Shown here: positions 17,761 to 26,801 of the stretch, in pieces | How the letters are laid out: each line of letters begins with the position of its first letter | Position numbering within the stretch: position 1 is the first letter of the stretch | Source: Sunxiuqinia dokdonensis | GTDB taxonomy: Bacteria; Bacteroidota; Bacteroidia; Bacteroidales; Prolixibacteraceae | NCBI RefSeq assembly: GCF_001270965.1 | Contig: NZ_LGIA01000014.1 | Location: 37,835 to 101,834, forward strand | Length of the DNA stretch: 64,000 nt | Direction: 5' to 3' | Translations under genes and position numbers: made by a program | Notes under the pieces: generated by a model | Seen by the model: only the letters and a program-made list of their open reading frames with translations | What the model was told of the DNA's origin: nothing | Databases searched by the model: none

Positions 17761-18666
17761 ATGAAAAAAATGAAAACGACAGTACTCACAAGCCTAATGA
17801 TTTTTTGCCTTTCCATGGGCTACGCCCAGGATTCAACCAAAATAGGAAAACTGGTAGATGTAACGGAAAGCGGAACTCGCACCGAAGTCGCGCTTTTGAA
17901 TAACCGGATTTATATCGACGACAATTACAGCAGCGACACCACCCACATTCGCATTGGCAAGCGGAATATCGAAATTATTGAAAAAAATGGCCGGACCAAC
18001 GTTGATGTACACCGCGACCGCTCGTGGGATGACGATGATGACAGCTGGAAACGCAAGAAATTCAATGGGCACTGGGCCGGTTTCGAGCTGGGAATCAATA
18101 CTTTTTATGATGATGGGCATTTTGGTGGATCGGATTTCATGTCACTGAACCAGTCCAAATCGCTGGAAGTGAATATTAACTTTCTGGAATACAACATTGT
18201 ACTGGCCGAACAAAGGGCAGGCTTGGTTACCGGCATGGGCTGGTCGATGAACAACTATCGATTGGATAACCCGGTCACCCTGCAAAAGGTGGATGGCGTA
18301 ATTGTGCCAGATCCTATTGATCCTGATGGACTTAAAAAATCGAAGTTGACCGTTTCCTACCTCACCATTCCGCTTCTGCTCGAATTCCAGATTCCGGTCA
18401 ATGACAGGTCGAATCAGGTATTTGTTTCGGGCGGGGTCATCGGTGGCTTAAACTTGGGCTCGCACACAAAAATAAAAACCGACGACACCAAAAGTAAAGA
18501 CCACGGAAACTTTAACATCAACCCCTTTAAGTATTCGCTGGCGGGTAGAATTGGACTGAAAGATATCAGTATCTATGCGACTTACAGCTTGTCAAGTTTG
18601 TTCAAAGATGGTGGTGGACCTGAACTTTTTCCATTGACCATTGGCATTGGATTGGTTAATTTTTAA
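17761..18666 (+). CDS. Outer-membrane beta-barrel protein of the second sigma locus
   Basis: The 301-residue protein starts at MKKMKTTVLTSLMIFCLSMG, a signal peptide cleaved near GYAQ; a further upstream ATG (17713) is not credible. An Asp-rich stretch (WDDDDDSW, near residue 90) is followed by barrel-like strands from GHWAGFELGINTFY to the C-terminal TIGIGLVNF, ending in Phe. PorT/OmpW-like Bacteroidota barrels look like this. It follows the anti-sigma gene and has its own ECF-type promoter, so it is a likely target of the sigma factor and may be its envelope sensor or effector. It is related to the next gene. Confidence 0.85.
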   Translation: MKKMKTTVLTSLMIFCLSMGYAQDSTKIGKLVDVTESGTRTEVALLNNRIYIDDNYSSDTTHIRIGKRNIEIIEKNGRTNVDVHRDRSWDDDDDSWKRKKFNGHWAGFELGINTFYDDGHFGGSDFMSLNQSKSLEVNINFLEYNIVLAEQRAGLVTGMGWSMNNYRLDNPVTLQKVDGVIVPDPIDPDGLKKSKLTVSYLTIPLLLEFQIPVNDRSNQVFVSGGVIGGLNLGSHTKIKTDDTKSKDHGNFNINPFKYSLAGRIGLKDISIYATYSLSSLFKDGGGPELFPLTIGIGLVNF

Positions 18667-18688
18667 TCAGAATCTTTTGAATAGATCG

Positions 18689-18719
18689 AGGCCTGCCTGC
18701 AAGCAGGCTTCTTTTTTTC
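18689..18719 (+). terminator. Rho-independent terminator
   Basis: AGGCCTGC / GCAGGCTT stem with a 6-nt loop, followed by a C-interrupted run of T residues, just after the outer-membrane gene. Confidence 0.8.
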
Positions 18720-18730
18720 ATTTTCATGCG

Positions 18731-18738
18731 TAACTTTG
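18731..18738 (+). promoter_or_regulatory. Possible Bacteroidota -7 promoter box
   Basis: TAACTTTG fits TAnnTTTG and lies 17 bp before the ATG at 18755, just past the terminator. No clear TTTG -33 element is seen at the usual 19-21 bp upstream. Confidence 0.35.
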
Positions 18739-18754
18739 TTGGAAGAATTAAGTT

Positions 18755-19555
18755 ATGAAGGTATTTCTATTCCTATTTTCGCTTTTACTTTTCTCGTTTG
18801 TGTCGAAAGCACAACTAAATGATTCCATTGAAGTTAGTCAACCGGCATGGGGCAATCAGCCCATCATTATCCAGCCGCATGGGGTTGTTACGGATGGCTT
18901 TAACTATTGGGAAGAAAAATTTACCGGTCATTGGTCAGGCATTTACCTTGGACTGAATGGCTTGGCAAATGAAGATTATTCGATGTATTTGGACGAGGAA
19001 GCCGGTTTTCTGGATGTTGACCTCTTGCGCTCCACGGTGTTGCAGATAAACCTGATCCAGTTTTCGAAAGGCCTGCAGCGCACCCGCAACACCATTGGCC
19101 TGGTCACCGGATTGGGCATGGAACTGCAAACCTACTTTCTGGATAAGAAAACGAGCATTGAGCAGGGGCCCGTTCGGATCGAGCCGGTGGAACGTTTTTA
19201 TGATTCAAAACAAAAGTCGAAACTTTCTTCCATGTATTTGAGTGTGCCGCTGTTGATCGAATTTCAGGTGCCGGTGAAAAACTACGGCAACCGTATTTAT
19301 TTGGCGGGCGGCTTGGTTGCCAGCAAACGGCTGAGCACACACACCAAAGTGAAGTACCGCGAAAACGGAAAAAAGGAAAAGCTGAAAATGCCCGACGATT
19401 TCTACATGCACGACATTCGCTTTTCGGGTATGCTGCGCGTGGGTTACCGGTGGATTAACCTATTTGCCAGCTACGATCTTCAGCCACTTTTTAAGGACGA
19501 AAAAGGCCCGGTGCTATATCCGTTTTCTTTTGGCTTGGCCCTCATTTCATTCTAA
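18755..19555 (+). CDS. Outer-membrane beta-barrel protein, paralogue of the preceding gene
   Basis: The 266-residue protein has a signal peptide (1-19, FVSKAQ) and a barrel pattern similar to the upstream protein: GHWSGIYLGLNGLANEDY against GHWAGFELGINTFYDDG, LTVSYLTIPLLLEFQIPV against LSSMYLSVPLLIEFQVPV, and closely matching C-termini (LYPFSFGLALISF against LFPLTIGIGLVNF). The two arose by duplication. This copy lacks the Asp-rich insert. A terminator and a separate weak promoter box lie between them, so regulation may differ. Function unknown. Confidence 0.85.
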   Translation: MKVFLFLFSLLLFSFVSKAQLNDSIEVSQPAWGNQPIIIQPHGVVTDGFNYWEEKFTGHWSGIYLGLNGLANEDYSMYLDEEAGFLDVDLLRSTVLQINLIQFSKGLQRTRNTIGLVTGLGMELQTYFLDKKTSIEQGPVRIEPVERFYDSKQKSKLSSMYLSVPLLIEFQVPVKNYGNRIYLAGGLVASKRLSTHTKVKYRENGKKEKLKMPDDFYMHDIRFSGMLRVGYRWINLFASYDLQPLFKDEKGPVLYPFSFGLALISF

Positions 19556-19642
19556 AATTACTGGCTTCTGTTGAATTTCCTTTTTTAATGAACCGGCTTT
19601 GCTTATTTTAGTGGTCATTCATTCAATAGAAAACTAACGAAC

Positions 19643-20362
19643 ATGACAACCATGCGACTATTGCTGCTCAGTAATTCCACCATGCCCGGTGAAGCCTATT
19701 TGGATTATCCCAAAAATGAAATTCAGAAATTTTTAGGCTCCAGGAAAGTTAAAGCCTTGTTTATTCCTTTTGCTGCCGTGACTTTTTCGTTTGACGAATA
19801 CGAACAGAAAGTGAACGAGAGTTTAAGGGAAATCGGCCATGAAGTCATTGGCATACATCGATTTAAAGATCCCGTAAAAGCGGTTGAAGAAGCGGAAGCG
19901 ATTGTTGTAGGCGGAGGAAATACATGGCAATTGGTTCGCATGTTGCACAACCAGGATTTGATGTCGGCCATACGAAAGAAAGTGCAGCAGGGAACGCCCT
20001 ACATCGGCTGGAGTGCTGGATCAAACATTGCTTGCCCAACACTGCGCACCACCAACGACATGCCCATTATTGACCCGCGAAGTTTCAACACCCTCAATTT
20101 GGTTCGCTTTCAGATCAACCCGCACTACCTCGATGCCAACCCCGAAGGGCACGGTGGCGAAACCCGCGAGCAACGAATCTCTGAATTTCTGGAAGTGAAT
20201 GGAAAAACCTACGTGGTTGGCCTGCGCGAAGGAACCATGCTTCAACTTGAAAACGGCAAACTCAAGCTCATTGGCAATCGATCCGCGCGCATATTTCTGA
20301 AAGGGTCACTCCCCTACGAATTGAATGCAGGCGACGACTTTTCCTTTCTGTTAAGAGAATAG
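19643..20362 (+). CDS. pepE: Dipeptidase E (S51 family)
   Basis: The 239-residue protein is a full-length S51 peptidase. The nucleophile is S124 in GWSAGSN and the histidine is H161 in INPHYLDANPEGHGGETR; VVGGGNTWQL is also a family signature. PepE cleaves Asp-Xaa dipeptides with N-terminal aspartate in the cytoplasm. The start may be Met1 or Met4 (MRLLLLSNS). It is a single gene, followed by the AspT-like transporter after 167 bp. Confidence 0.95.
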   Translation: MTTMRLLLLSNSTMPGEAYLDYPKNEIQKFLGSRKVKALFIPFAAVTFSFDEYEQKVNESLREIGHEVIGIHRFKDPVKAVEEAEAIVVGGGNTWQLVRMLHNQDLMSAIRKKVQQGTPYIGWSAGSNIACPTLRTTNDMPIIDPRSFNTLNLVRFQINPHYLDANPEGHGGETREQRISEFLEVNGKTYVVGLREGTMLQLENGKLKLIGNRSARIFLKGSLPYELNAGDDFSFLLRE

Positions 20363-20529
20363 TTCGTTTCGTACAATTCTGCCGGCTGTTGAAACTATTC
20401 CAGCTTTTAGTTTATACTTTTGTCCGACGAACTGCGCAATAAATTGCAAGTCGTATTTCGGATTCAACCGCTGTTCGTACAAAACGAACGCCAGACGAAT
20501 CAATTGGATTTCAACTTAAAAGCATTGCC

Positions 20530-22113
20530 ATGGAATTGTTTACCAACAGCTATTTTGCCCTGTTTTTAATCATTTTAGTTGGATTTATTATTGGCCGGAT
20601 TCAAGTGAAAGGTATTTCGCTCGATGTATCGGCTGTTATTTTTGTTGCCTTGGTGTTTGGCCATTTTGGGGTCATCATTCCGGTCGATTTTCAATATCTC
20701 GGTCTGGTGCTGTTTATTTTTACAATTGGCATTCAGGCCGGCCCCGGATTTTTTGGCTCATTTAAAAAGAACGGCCGCGAACTGGCCATTTTGGCCAGCT
20801 TGCTCATTTTAAGTTCGAGCATCATCACTTATTTGGTGTATTATTTTGCCGGAATAGACAAAAGTCTGTGCATCGGCTTGCTTACCGGCGCGCTAACCAG
20901 TACGCCAGGGTTGGCAGCAGCCATCGACACGACCGGCTCTCCGCTGGCTTCCATTGGCTATGGTATTGGCTACCCGTTTGGGGTGATTGGCGTCATTCTG
21001 TTTGTCAGCTTCCTGCCCCGTTTCCTGCGCGTCAATGTAAAAGAAGCCGAAGCACAGTATAAAAAAGAGGTGTCAGCCGGTTTCCCTGAAATTCTGAAAA
21101 AGAATTTTGTGGTTGAAAATGAAAATGTGGTGGGCAAAACCATTGGCGAACTTCGCATCCGATATATGACAAAGGCGGTCGTATCCCGGGTCATGCACGG
21201 CGATGTGGCCATTACACCCTCGCGCGAAACCATACTCCACAAAGGCGACATCATTAAGGCAGTGGGGACCAACGAGGCCCTGAGCCGTGTCCGATTGTTG
21301 ATTGGCCCGGAAACCGAAACCGAAATCCCGCTCAGCACCCAGTACGATGTGCGTTCGGTTTTGGTCACCAACAAGGAAGTGGTAAACAAAACCCTTGGGC
21401 AGCTCAATATCTTAAACACCTACAATGCCACTATCACCCGTATCCGGAGGTCAGGAATTGACTTGTCGCCCAGCCCTTCTTCCAAATTGCAGTTTGGCGA
21501 CAAGTTAATTGTAGCCTGTAATAAGGAAAGCGTGGAGCAGGTTAACCGCATTTTTGGCGACGACGACCGACGGCTGTCTGATACCGACTTTTTACCCATC
21601 GCAACAGGCATTATTCTTGGTATTTTGGTTGGAAAGTTGAGTCTTAATTTCGGCTCCTTTTCTTTTAGTCTGGGATTGACCGGCGGCATTTTACTGACTG
21701 CACTAATTTTAGGACGCACCGGAAAAACAGGCCCCGTCATGTGGACCATGACTGGCGCTGCCAACCAACTGTTGCGGCAGTTTGGCCTGTTGTTTTTTTT
21801 GGCTGCTGTCGGGACTAGTGCCGGATCCAGCCTGGTTTCAACTTTTAGCCAGTATGGCATTGAGCTGTTTGTGTATGGCATCCTAATTACTTTGCTGCCG
21901 ATGATTATCACAACGGTAGTTGCTCGTTATTTTCTGAAGATGAACCTACTAACCTTGCTCGGAACACTCACCGGAAGTATGACCAGCACACCCGGTCTGG
22001 CCGCCATTGACGGCATGACCGACACCGACGCGCCTTCGGTTGCTTACGCCACCGTTTATCCGATTGCCATGGTGCTGCTGATTGTGTTTGTGCAGGTTCT
22101 AAGTCTGATTTAA
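20530..22113 (+). CDS. AspT/YidE-like membrane transporter with two TrkA-C domains
   Basis: The 527-residue protein consists of two homologous membrane halves. Each carries the same signature: TGALTSTPGLAAA (near residue 120) and TGSMTSTPGLAAI (near residue 485). Between them lie two cytoplasmic RCK_C/TrkA-C domains (about 195-275 and 285-365, including VVGKTIGELRI and VNKTLGQLNI). This is the aspartate:alanine exchanger family architecture. The real substrate is unknown, although a neighbouring aspartyl-dipeptidase gene makes an acidic amino acid plausible. A TAnnTTTG box (TACTTTTG) lies at 20415-20422. It leads a tight run with the next two genes (gaps of 14 and 20 bp). Confidence 0.92.
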   Translation: MELFTNSYFALFLIILVGFIIGRIQVKGISLDVSAVIFVALVFGHFGVIIPVDFQYLGLVLFIFTIGIQAGPGFFGSFKKNGRELAILASLLILSSSIITYLVYYFAGIDKSLCIGLLTGALTSTPGLAAAIDTTGSPLASIGYGIGYPFGVIGVILFVSFLPRFLRVNVKEAEAQYKKEVSAGFPEILKKNFVVENENVVGKTIGELRIRYMTKAVVSRVMHGDVAITPSRETILHKGDIIKAVGTNEALSRVRLLIGPETETEIPLSTQYDVRSVLVTNKEVVNKTLGQLNILNTYNATITRIRRSGIDLSPSPSSKLQFGDKLIVACNKESVEQVNRIFGDDDRRLSDTDFLPIATGIILGILVGKLSLNFGSFSFSLGLTGGILLTALILGRTGKTGPVMWTMTGAANQLLRQFGLLFFLAAVGTSAGSSLVSTFSQYGIELFVYGILITLLPMIITTVVARYFLKMNLLTLLGTLTGSMTSTPGLAAIDGMTDTDAPSVAYATVYPIAMVLLIVFVQVLSLI

Positions 22114-22127
22114 ATCACTCAAAGCCG

Positions 22128-22832
22128 ATGAGTTTAAAAAATATTGAGATTATTGCGTTCGATGCGGATGACACCCTGTGGGAAAATGAAAACTTTTTTC
22201 GCGATGCCGAACGTCAGTTTTGCGAAATTCTGAAAGCATATCAGCCGGCCGAAAAAATTATGGAAGAGCTTTACCGCGTGGAAGTTCAAAACATGGAAAT
22301 TTACGGCTACGGAATCAAAGCCTTCATCCTTTCACTTGTGGAAACCGCCTTGCTGGTAACAGACAAAAAGGTCCGGCCGGAGCAGGTTGAAGCGATTATT
22401 GCGATTGGCAAAAGCATGCTGAATAAAGAGGTGATTCTGCTCGATGGCATTCGCGATTTGCTGGAAAAGCTGGCACCCAACTATCGGCTGGTGGTCGCTA
22501 CCAAGGGCGACTTGCTCGACCAGGAAAGAAAACTGAAAAAGTCGGGCTTGCTGAAATACTTTCACCACATTGAGGTGATGACTCACAAACGTGAGGAAAA
22601 CTACCAGGAACTGCTGAAACATCTGGATATTGAAGCCGGGAAATTCATGATGATTGGCAACTCACTCAAGTCCGACGTGCTTCCCGTGATTTCATTGGGT
22701 GGCTACGGCGTTCATGTGCCTTATTACACCACCTGGATTTTTGAACAAATGAATCCGGCTGATATCAAAAGTGACCGGTTTTTTGAACTAAAGGAAATAC
22801 ATGATGTTTTGACTTTGTTTGAAGGTGCTTAA
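22128..22832 (+). CDS. HAD-superfamily hydrolase
   Basis: The 234-residue protein has HAD motif I (IAFDADDTLWENE, nucleophile Asp in DxDxT), motif II (VVATKGDLL, here Thr), a Lys near THKREENYQELL, and motif IV (MMIGNSLKSDVLP). It has a helical cap after motif I. Such proteins are usually cytoplasmic phosphatases of small metabolites; the substrate cannot be told. It starts 14 bp after the transporter gene. Confidence 0.93.
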   Translation: MSLKNIEIIAFDADDTLWENENFFRDAERQFCEILKAYQPAEKIMEELYRVEVQNMEIYGYGIKAFILSLVETALLVTDKKVRPEQVEAIIAIGKSMLNKEVILLDGIRDLLEKLAPNYRLVVATKGDLLDQERKLKKSGLLKYFHHIEVMTHKREENYQELLKHLDIEAGKFMMIGNSLKSDVLPVISLGGYGVHVPYYTTWIFEQMNPADIKSDRFFELKEIHDVLTLFEGA

Positions 22833-22852
22833 CTTTAGCAGGAAAAATACAA

Positions 22853-23656
22853 ATGGAATACCAGGGAAACATCATCAAAATGAAAACCGTATTGGCCGAT
22901 CCAATTCAATACCGCTTGCCCATTGGTGATCAGCAGGTGAACATGAACGAGTTAATCGGGCAGCAGATTCAGTTTCAATTCGATGGGCAAATTAACTGCA
23001 TCGCTTGCGGAAAGAAAACCAAGACTTCTTTTGGCCAGGGATTTTGCTATTCGTGCTTTCAAACGGTGCCCGAAGCCGACGAATCTGTTGTGCGTCCCGA
23101 ATTGTCGAAAGCACAGTTTGGCGTGGCACGCGACCTGGCCTGGGCCGAAGAGCATGACTTAATCGAGCATTACGTTTATTTTGCCGTATCGAGCGAGCTG
23201 AAAATTGGGGTGACACGCCACCACCAAATTCCAACCCGTTGGATTGACCAGGGCGCAAGCCGGGCCATCAAGCTGGCCAAAACCCCCAACCGGCACATCG
23301 CCGGCATTATTGAGGTGCTGTTGAAAAAACATTTCACCGACAAAACCAACTGGCGGGCCATGCTTCAAAACCAGGTCGATGATTCCATTCAACTGGAAGA
23401 AGAAAAGCAGAAAGCACGCGAGTTGATGCCCCGTGAGTTACAGCAGTATTTTTCGGATGAGAATGAGGTGGTTGAACTGCATTATCCGGTGATTAGCTAT
23501 CCTGCCAAAGTAAGCAGTGTCAGCTTCGATAAAAAACCATTGATTGAAGGAAAACTAACAGGCATAAAAGGACAGTACCTGCTTTTCGACCAAAACCAGG
23601 CGCTCAACATTCGGAAGCACAACGGCTACTTTTTAAGGCTGAATGTTAAATCGTAA
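22853..23656 (+). CDS. DUF2797 family protein
   Basis: The 267-residue protein has a zinc-finger-like pair C-x2-C / C-x2-C (NCIACGKK and GFCYSCFQ) followed by QFGVARDLAWAEEHDLIEHY and SELKIGVTRHHQIPTRWIDQ, the DUF2797 signature. The segment with VGVTR/TRWIDQGA is GIY-YIG-like in general form, but I would not claim nuclease activity. It is the last gene of a three-gene run. Function is unknown. Confidence 0.88.
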   Translation: MEYQGNIIKMKTVLADPIQYRLPIGDQQVNMNELIGQQIQFQFDGQINCIACGKKTKTSFGQGFCYSCFQTVPEADESVVRPELSKAQFGVARDLAWAEEHDLIEHYVYFAVSSELKIGVTRHHQIPTRWIDQGASRAIKLAKTPNRHIAGIIEVLLKKHFTDKTNWRAMLQNQVDDSIQLEEEKQKARELMPRELQQYFSDENEVVELHYPVISYPAKVSSVSFDKKPLIEGKLTGIKGQYLLFDQNQALNIRKHNGYFLRLNVKS

Positions 23657-23831
23657 GCAGTTTGCTCATCCGCATTTGAAATTGGAAACGATTGATCGGA
23701 ATGGCCTTACAATCGCCACTTCGCTGTTTTCGAATCTATTTTTTATAACATGATTTTAAAGTAACAAATGAGAGAAAGCCCATGCGCAGTCGAGCTTTTT
23801 TTCATTATTTTAGGCTTCTGAAAAAAACCTG

Positions 23832-24863
23832 ATGGCAAATAAGATAACTATGGAGAATCAAGACTGGAAAACGATTGGCTTCGGCTATCGCAAAACAAAC
23901 TACAATGTTCGCTGCTATTACAAAAACGGAGCATGGGGACCGCTCGAATTAAGTGACTCAGAATACATCAACATTCACATGTCGGCCACGGCGCTTCATT
24001 ACGGGCAGGAAGCTTTTGAGGGGCTGAAAGCCTTTATGGGCAAAGACGGCAAAGTCCGCATTTTTCGGATGGACGAAAATGCCAAACGCATGCAATATTC
24101 GGCCGATGGCATTTTGATGGAACGCATCCCGCTTGACAAGTTTCAGGAAGCGGTGAAGCTGGCCGTGGAAAAAAACATGGATTTTGTTCCGCCCTACGGA
24201 TGCGGCGCCTCACTTTACATTCGGCCTTTGCTGATTGGTAGCGGTCCACAAATTGGCGTAAAACCTGCCGATGAATACCTTTTTATTGTTTTTGTGATGC
24301 CGGTTGGGCCTTATTTTCCTGAAGGATTCAAACCCACCGACTTGCTGATTATGCGCAAGTTTGACCGCGCGGCGCCACAGGGAACCGGTAAATATAAGGT
24401 TGGCGGCAACTACGCAGCCAGTCTCACCGCGGGTAAAAAAGCCAAAGCCGAAGGTTATTCTGCCGTGTTGTATCTGGATTCGCGCGAGAAAAAATACATT
24501 GACGAATGCGGTCCGGCCAACTTCTTCGGAATTAAAAATGGTGCCTACATTACGCCCGAGTCCGATTCGATTCTGCCATCGATTACCAACAAAAGTCTGA
24601 TGAAAATCGCCGAAGATATCGGCTTGAAAGTGGAACGCCGCAGAGTGCCGGTTGAAGAACTGGAAACTTTTGAAGAAGTGGGAGCCTGCGGAACAGCAGC
24701 TGTCATTTCACCCATCAAGCGGATTTACGACGACGACCTGGACAAGGAATACACCTATGGTACCGAACCCGGTCCCTGGACGACAAAATTGTACGAAAAG
24801 CTGCGCGCCATTCAGGACGGCGACGCGCCAGACCCTTACGGTTGGGTAACAGTAATCGAATAG
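23832..24863 (+). CDS. ilvE: Branched-chain amino acid aminotransferase (class IV)
   Basis: The 343-residue protein has the length of type II (eukaryote-like) BCATs. The PLP-binding lysine is K189 in GTGKYKVGGNYAAS. SATALHYGQEAFEGLKAF is the other signature, and EEVGACGTAAVISPIK closes the cofactor site. It converts Leu, Ile and Val to their keto acids with 2-oxoglutarate, in either direction. It stands alone, before a bidirectional terminator shared with the convergent aldo/keto reductase gene. Met1 or Met7 could be the start. Confidence 0.96.
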   Translation: MANKITMENQDWKTIGFGYRKTNYNVRCYYKNGAWGPLELSDSEYINIHMSATALHYGQEAFEGLKAFMGKDGKVRIFRMDENAKRMQYSADGILMERIPLDKFQEAVKLAVEKNMDFVPPYGCGASLYIRPLLIGSGPQIGVKPADEYLFIVFVMPVGPYFPEGFKPTDLLIMRKFDRAAPQGTGKYKVGGNYAASLTAGKKAKAEGYSAVLYLDSREKKYIDECGPANFFGIKNGAYITPESDSILPSITNKSLMKIAEDIGLKVERRRVPVEELETFEEVGACGTAAVISPIKRIYDDDLDKEYTYGTEPGPWTTKLYEKLRAIQDGDAPDPYGWVTVIE

Positions 24864-24890
24864 TTGCCTACGCAATCAATAAAATGAAGG

Positions 24891-24930
24891 AGCCTCGTTC
24901 AAAAACATGAACGAGGCTTTTTCTTTTTTT
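24891..24930. terminator. Bidirectional terminator between convergent genes
   Basis: AGCCTCGTTC / GAACGAGGCT is a perfect 10-bp stem followed by TTTTTCTTTTTTTC on the plus strand, between ilvE and the minus-strand aldo/keto reductase. Confidence 0.92.
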
Positions 24931-25919
24931 CAGGCCTTCAAGATAGCTTCAATCCGGCTCAGTTCATCCTGCGAAAAGTTTGGATAATCGAGCATGGCCA
25001 GGTTATCATCCAGTTGCTGCACCGAGCTGGCGCCAATCAGCACCGAAGTGATCCGCTGATCTTTCATCACCCAGGCCAGCGCCATTTGAGCCAATGTTTG
25101 ACCACGTTGCAGGGCAATTTCATTGAGCCGCTTCACTTTTTCAATAGCGGGTTCTACCTGGTCGGCCTTCAAAAATCCCCACGACTTGGCCGCCCGTGAT
25201 CCTTCGGGAATACCGTTCAGGTACTTGTCGGTGAGCAGGCCCTGGGCCAGTGGCGAAAATGGGATACAGCCAATTCCTTCCTCATCCAATACATCCAGCA
25301 GTTCATCCTCAACCCAACGCTCAAACATGGAGTATTTCGGCTGGTGAATCAGGCAAGGCGTTCCCAGATCGCGCAGAATTTGCGCGGCTTCGCGGGTTCG
25401 ATCGGCCGGGTAGTTCGATATGCCCGCATACAAGGCTTTTCCTTGTCGCACAGCCTGGTCAAGCGCCATCATGGTTTCTTCCAGCGGCGTTTCGGGGTCG
25501 GGTCGGTGCGAGTAAAAGATATCTACATAATCGAGCCCCATTCGCTTGAGGCTCTGGTCGAGGCTCGACAACAAATATTTGCGGCTTCCCCAGTTGCCGT
25601 ATGGGCCGGGCCACATGTCATAGCCCGCTTTGGTCGAAATCACCAGCTCGTCGCGATAGGGCTGAAAATCCTGCTTAAAAAGTTTGCCAAAATTTTCTTC
25701 AGCCGAACCGTAAGGTGGCCCGTAGTTATTGGCCAAATCGAAATGCGTGATGCCACTATTAAAGGCGTGGCGCAACATGGCGCGTCCGTTCTCAAACACA
25801 TCAACACCGCCGAAGTTATGCCACAAACCCAGCGATACCGCCGGAAGCTTCAGTCCCGAACGCCCGCAACGGTTGTAGGTCATGGTGTTGTAACGCTTGT
25901 CGTTTGCTAAATAAGTCAT
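24930..25919 (-). CDS. Aldo/keto reductase (YghZ/Gpr-like)
   Basis: The 329-residue protein is an NADPH-dependent AKR. The motif GITHFDLANNYGPPYGSAEENFG contains the catalytic Asp and Tyr, and VISTKAGYDMWPGPYG contains the catalytic Lys region; GNWGSRKYLLSSLDQSLKRM is typical of the L-glyceraldehyde-3-phosphate reductase (YghZ) subfamily, also related to potassium-channel beta subunits. It is cytoplasmic and may detoxify aldehydes. The ATG at 25919 gives MTYLANDKRYNTMTYNRCGRSGLK; the second Met (MTYNRCGRSGL, 25883) is an alternative. Confidence 0.94.
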   Translation of the reverse strand: MTYLANDKRYNTMTYNRCGRSGLKLPAVSLGLWHNFGGVDVFENGRAMLRHAFNSGITHFDLANNYGPPYGSAEENFGKLFKQDFQPYRDELVISTKAGYDMWPGPYGNWGSRKYLLSSLDQSLKRMGLDYVDIFYSHRPDPETPLEETMMALDQAVRQGKALYAGISNYPADRTREAAQILRDLGTPCLIHQPKYSMFERWVEDELLDVLDEEGIGCIPFSPLAQGLLTDKYLNGIPEGSRAAKSWGFLKADQVEPAIEKVKRLNEIALQRGQTLAQMALAWVMKDQRITSVLIGASSVQQLDDNLAMLDYPNFSQDELSRIEAILKA

Positions 25920-26171
25920 GATTTATTCGTTTAGATTTTGTTCGATCGAAAATACAAAATAATTGGGCATGAAACGAAGCTGTATAACGCTTTACACACA
26001 GAAATACCGGGGAGGTTCTTCTTGGTTTCACATCCTTGTCTACACCCATGGTCAAAATATGTTGATAAACATATTGCCGTTTAACAGTAGATCGCTTATC
26101 TTGTTTGACGATAATATTCCGGCTCCCTAACCTTTAGCCGGAACTAATAAAAAACCAAAAAATGTCTATTT

Positions 26172-26492
26172 ATGGCTACTTTAACAGAACCACGTCAGCG
26201 GGACTTTGTATCCCAATTTATCCTTTTGGTAACCAATAATTCCGAAGAACTGATCGCCGCAGGTTATGACCCGGCAGAATTGCTTGCAAAACTACAGCAA
26301 GAATTGGATGGGGCCAACGCGGCCGAAGCTGCCCAATCTGATGCAGAGATTGCCGCGAAAAATGCAACCATAGCAGCCCAGGAAACATTGGCACAGGCTT
26401 ACATAAGCACCTCGAATGCTGTTGAGCTGGTAGCCGGTTTGTTGGGTAAAAACCATAACCTGGTAAAAGAAATCCGAAAATTGAGGAAGTAA
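26172..26492 (+). CDS. Uncharacterised small Ala-rich helical protein
   Basis: The 106-residue protein is almost wholly alpha-helical. A central Ala-rich stretch (ANAAEAAQSDAEIAAKNATI) is likely coiled coil. It has no signal peptide and a basic C-terminus (VKEIRKLRK). I do not recognise the family. It has its own terminator at 26504-26541, so it is expressed as a single unit. A short hairpin (CCGGCT/AGCCGG) lies just upstream at about 26119-26142. Confidence 0.75.
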   Translation: MATLTEPRQRDFVSQFILLVTNNSEELIAAGYDPAELLAKLQQELDGANAAEAAQSDAEIAAKNATIAAQETLAQAYISTSNAVELVAGLLGKNHNLVKEIRKLRK

Positions 26493-26503
26493 CTATTCAG
26501 CAT

Positions 26504-26541
26504 GAAAAAGTGGGGTATGCTCGTTATATTCCACTTTTTTC
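26504..26541 (+). terminator. Rho-independent terminator
   Basis: GAAAAAGTGG / CCACTTTTTTC stem with a 17-nt loop and a T6 run, 12 bp after the small helical protein gene. Confidence 0.85.
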
Positions 26542-26573
26542 TTCCCAAACCCATGGGGAGCAGGCTAATCTTA

Positions 26574-26617
26574 TAGGGGATTTCTATGATCCCCTAGGGT
26601 ATTATAGAAATCCCCTA
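26574..26617. repeat. Perfect 14-bp inverted repeat with an inner palindrome
   Basis: TAGGGGATTTCTAT (26574-26587) is exactly complementary to ATAGAAATCCCCTA (26604-26617). The 16-nt loop contains CCCCTAGGG, itself partly palindromic and able to pair with the outer GGGG/CCCC arms, so alternative folds are possible. No T-tract follows. Confidence 0.85.
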
Positions 26618-26626
26618 AGAGATCTT

Positions 26627-26769
26627 CCTTCGGGAATGGGGTAGGAAGCTTCGGGCATTGGGTAGATTGCTTCGGGAATAGGGTAGATAGCCTCGGGAAT
26701 GGGGTAGATCGCTTCGGGAGTCGGGTAGATTGTTCCGGGAGTTGGGTAGATTGTTCCGGAAACAAGGGA
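26627..26769. repeat. 21-bp tandem repeat array, six units plus a partial
   Basis: Units start at 26627, 26648, 26669, 26690, 26711 and 26732, with a partial unit at 26753. The core is TTCGGGAATGGGGTAGAT, with changes in the CTTC/GTTCC and GAATG/GAGTT parts. The sequence is unrelated to the array at 12442 but has the same period. It ends 33 bp before the next gene. Confidence 0.95.
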
Positions 26770-26801
26770 TCAAAAGATTTTAATTCGCTGATTTCAAACA
26801 G

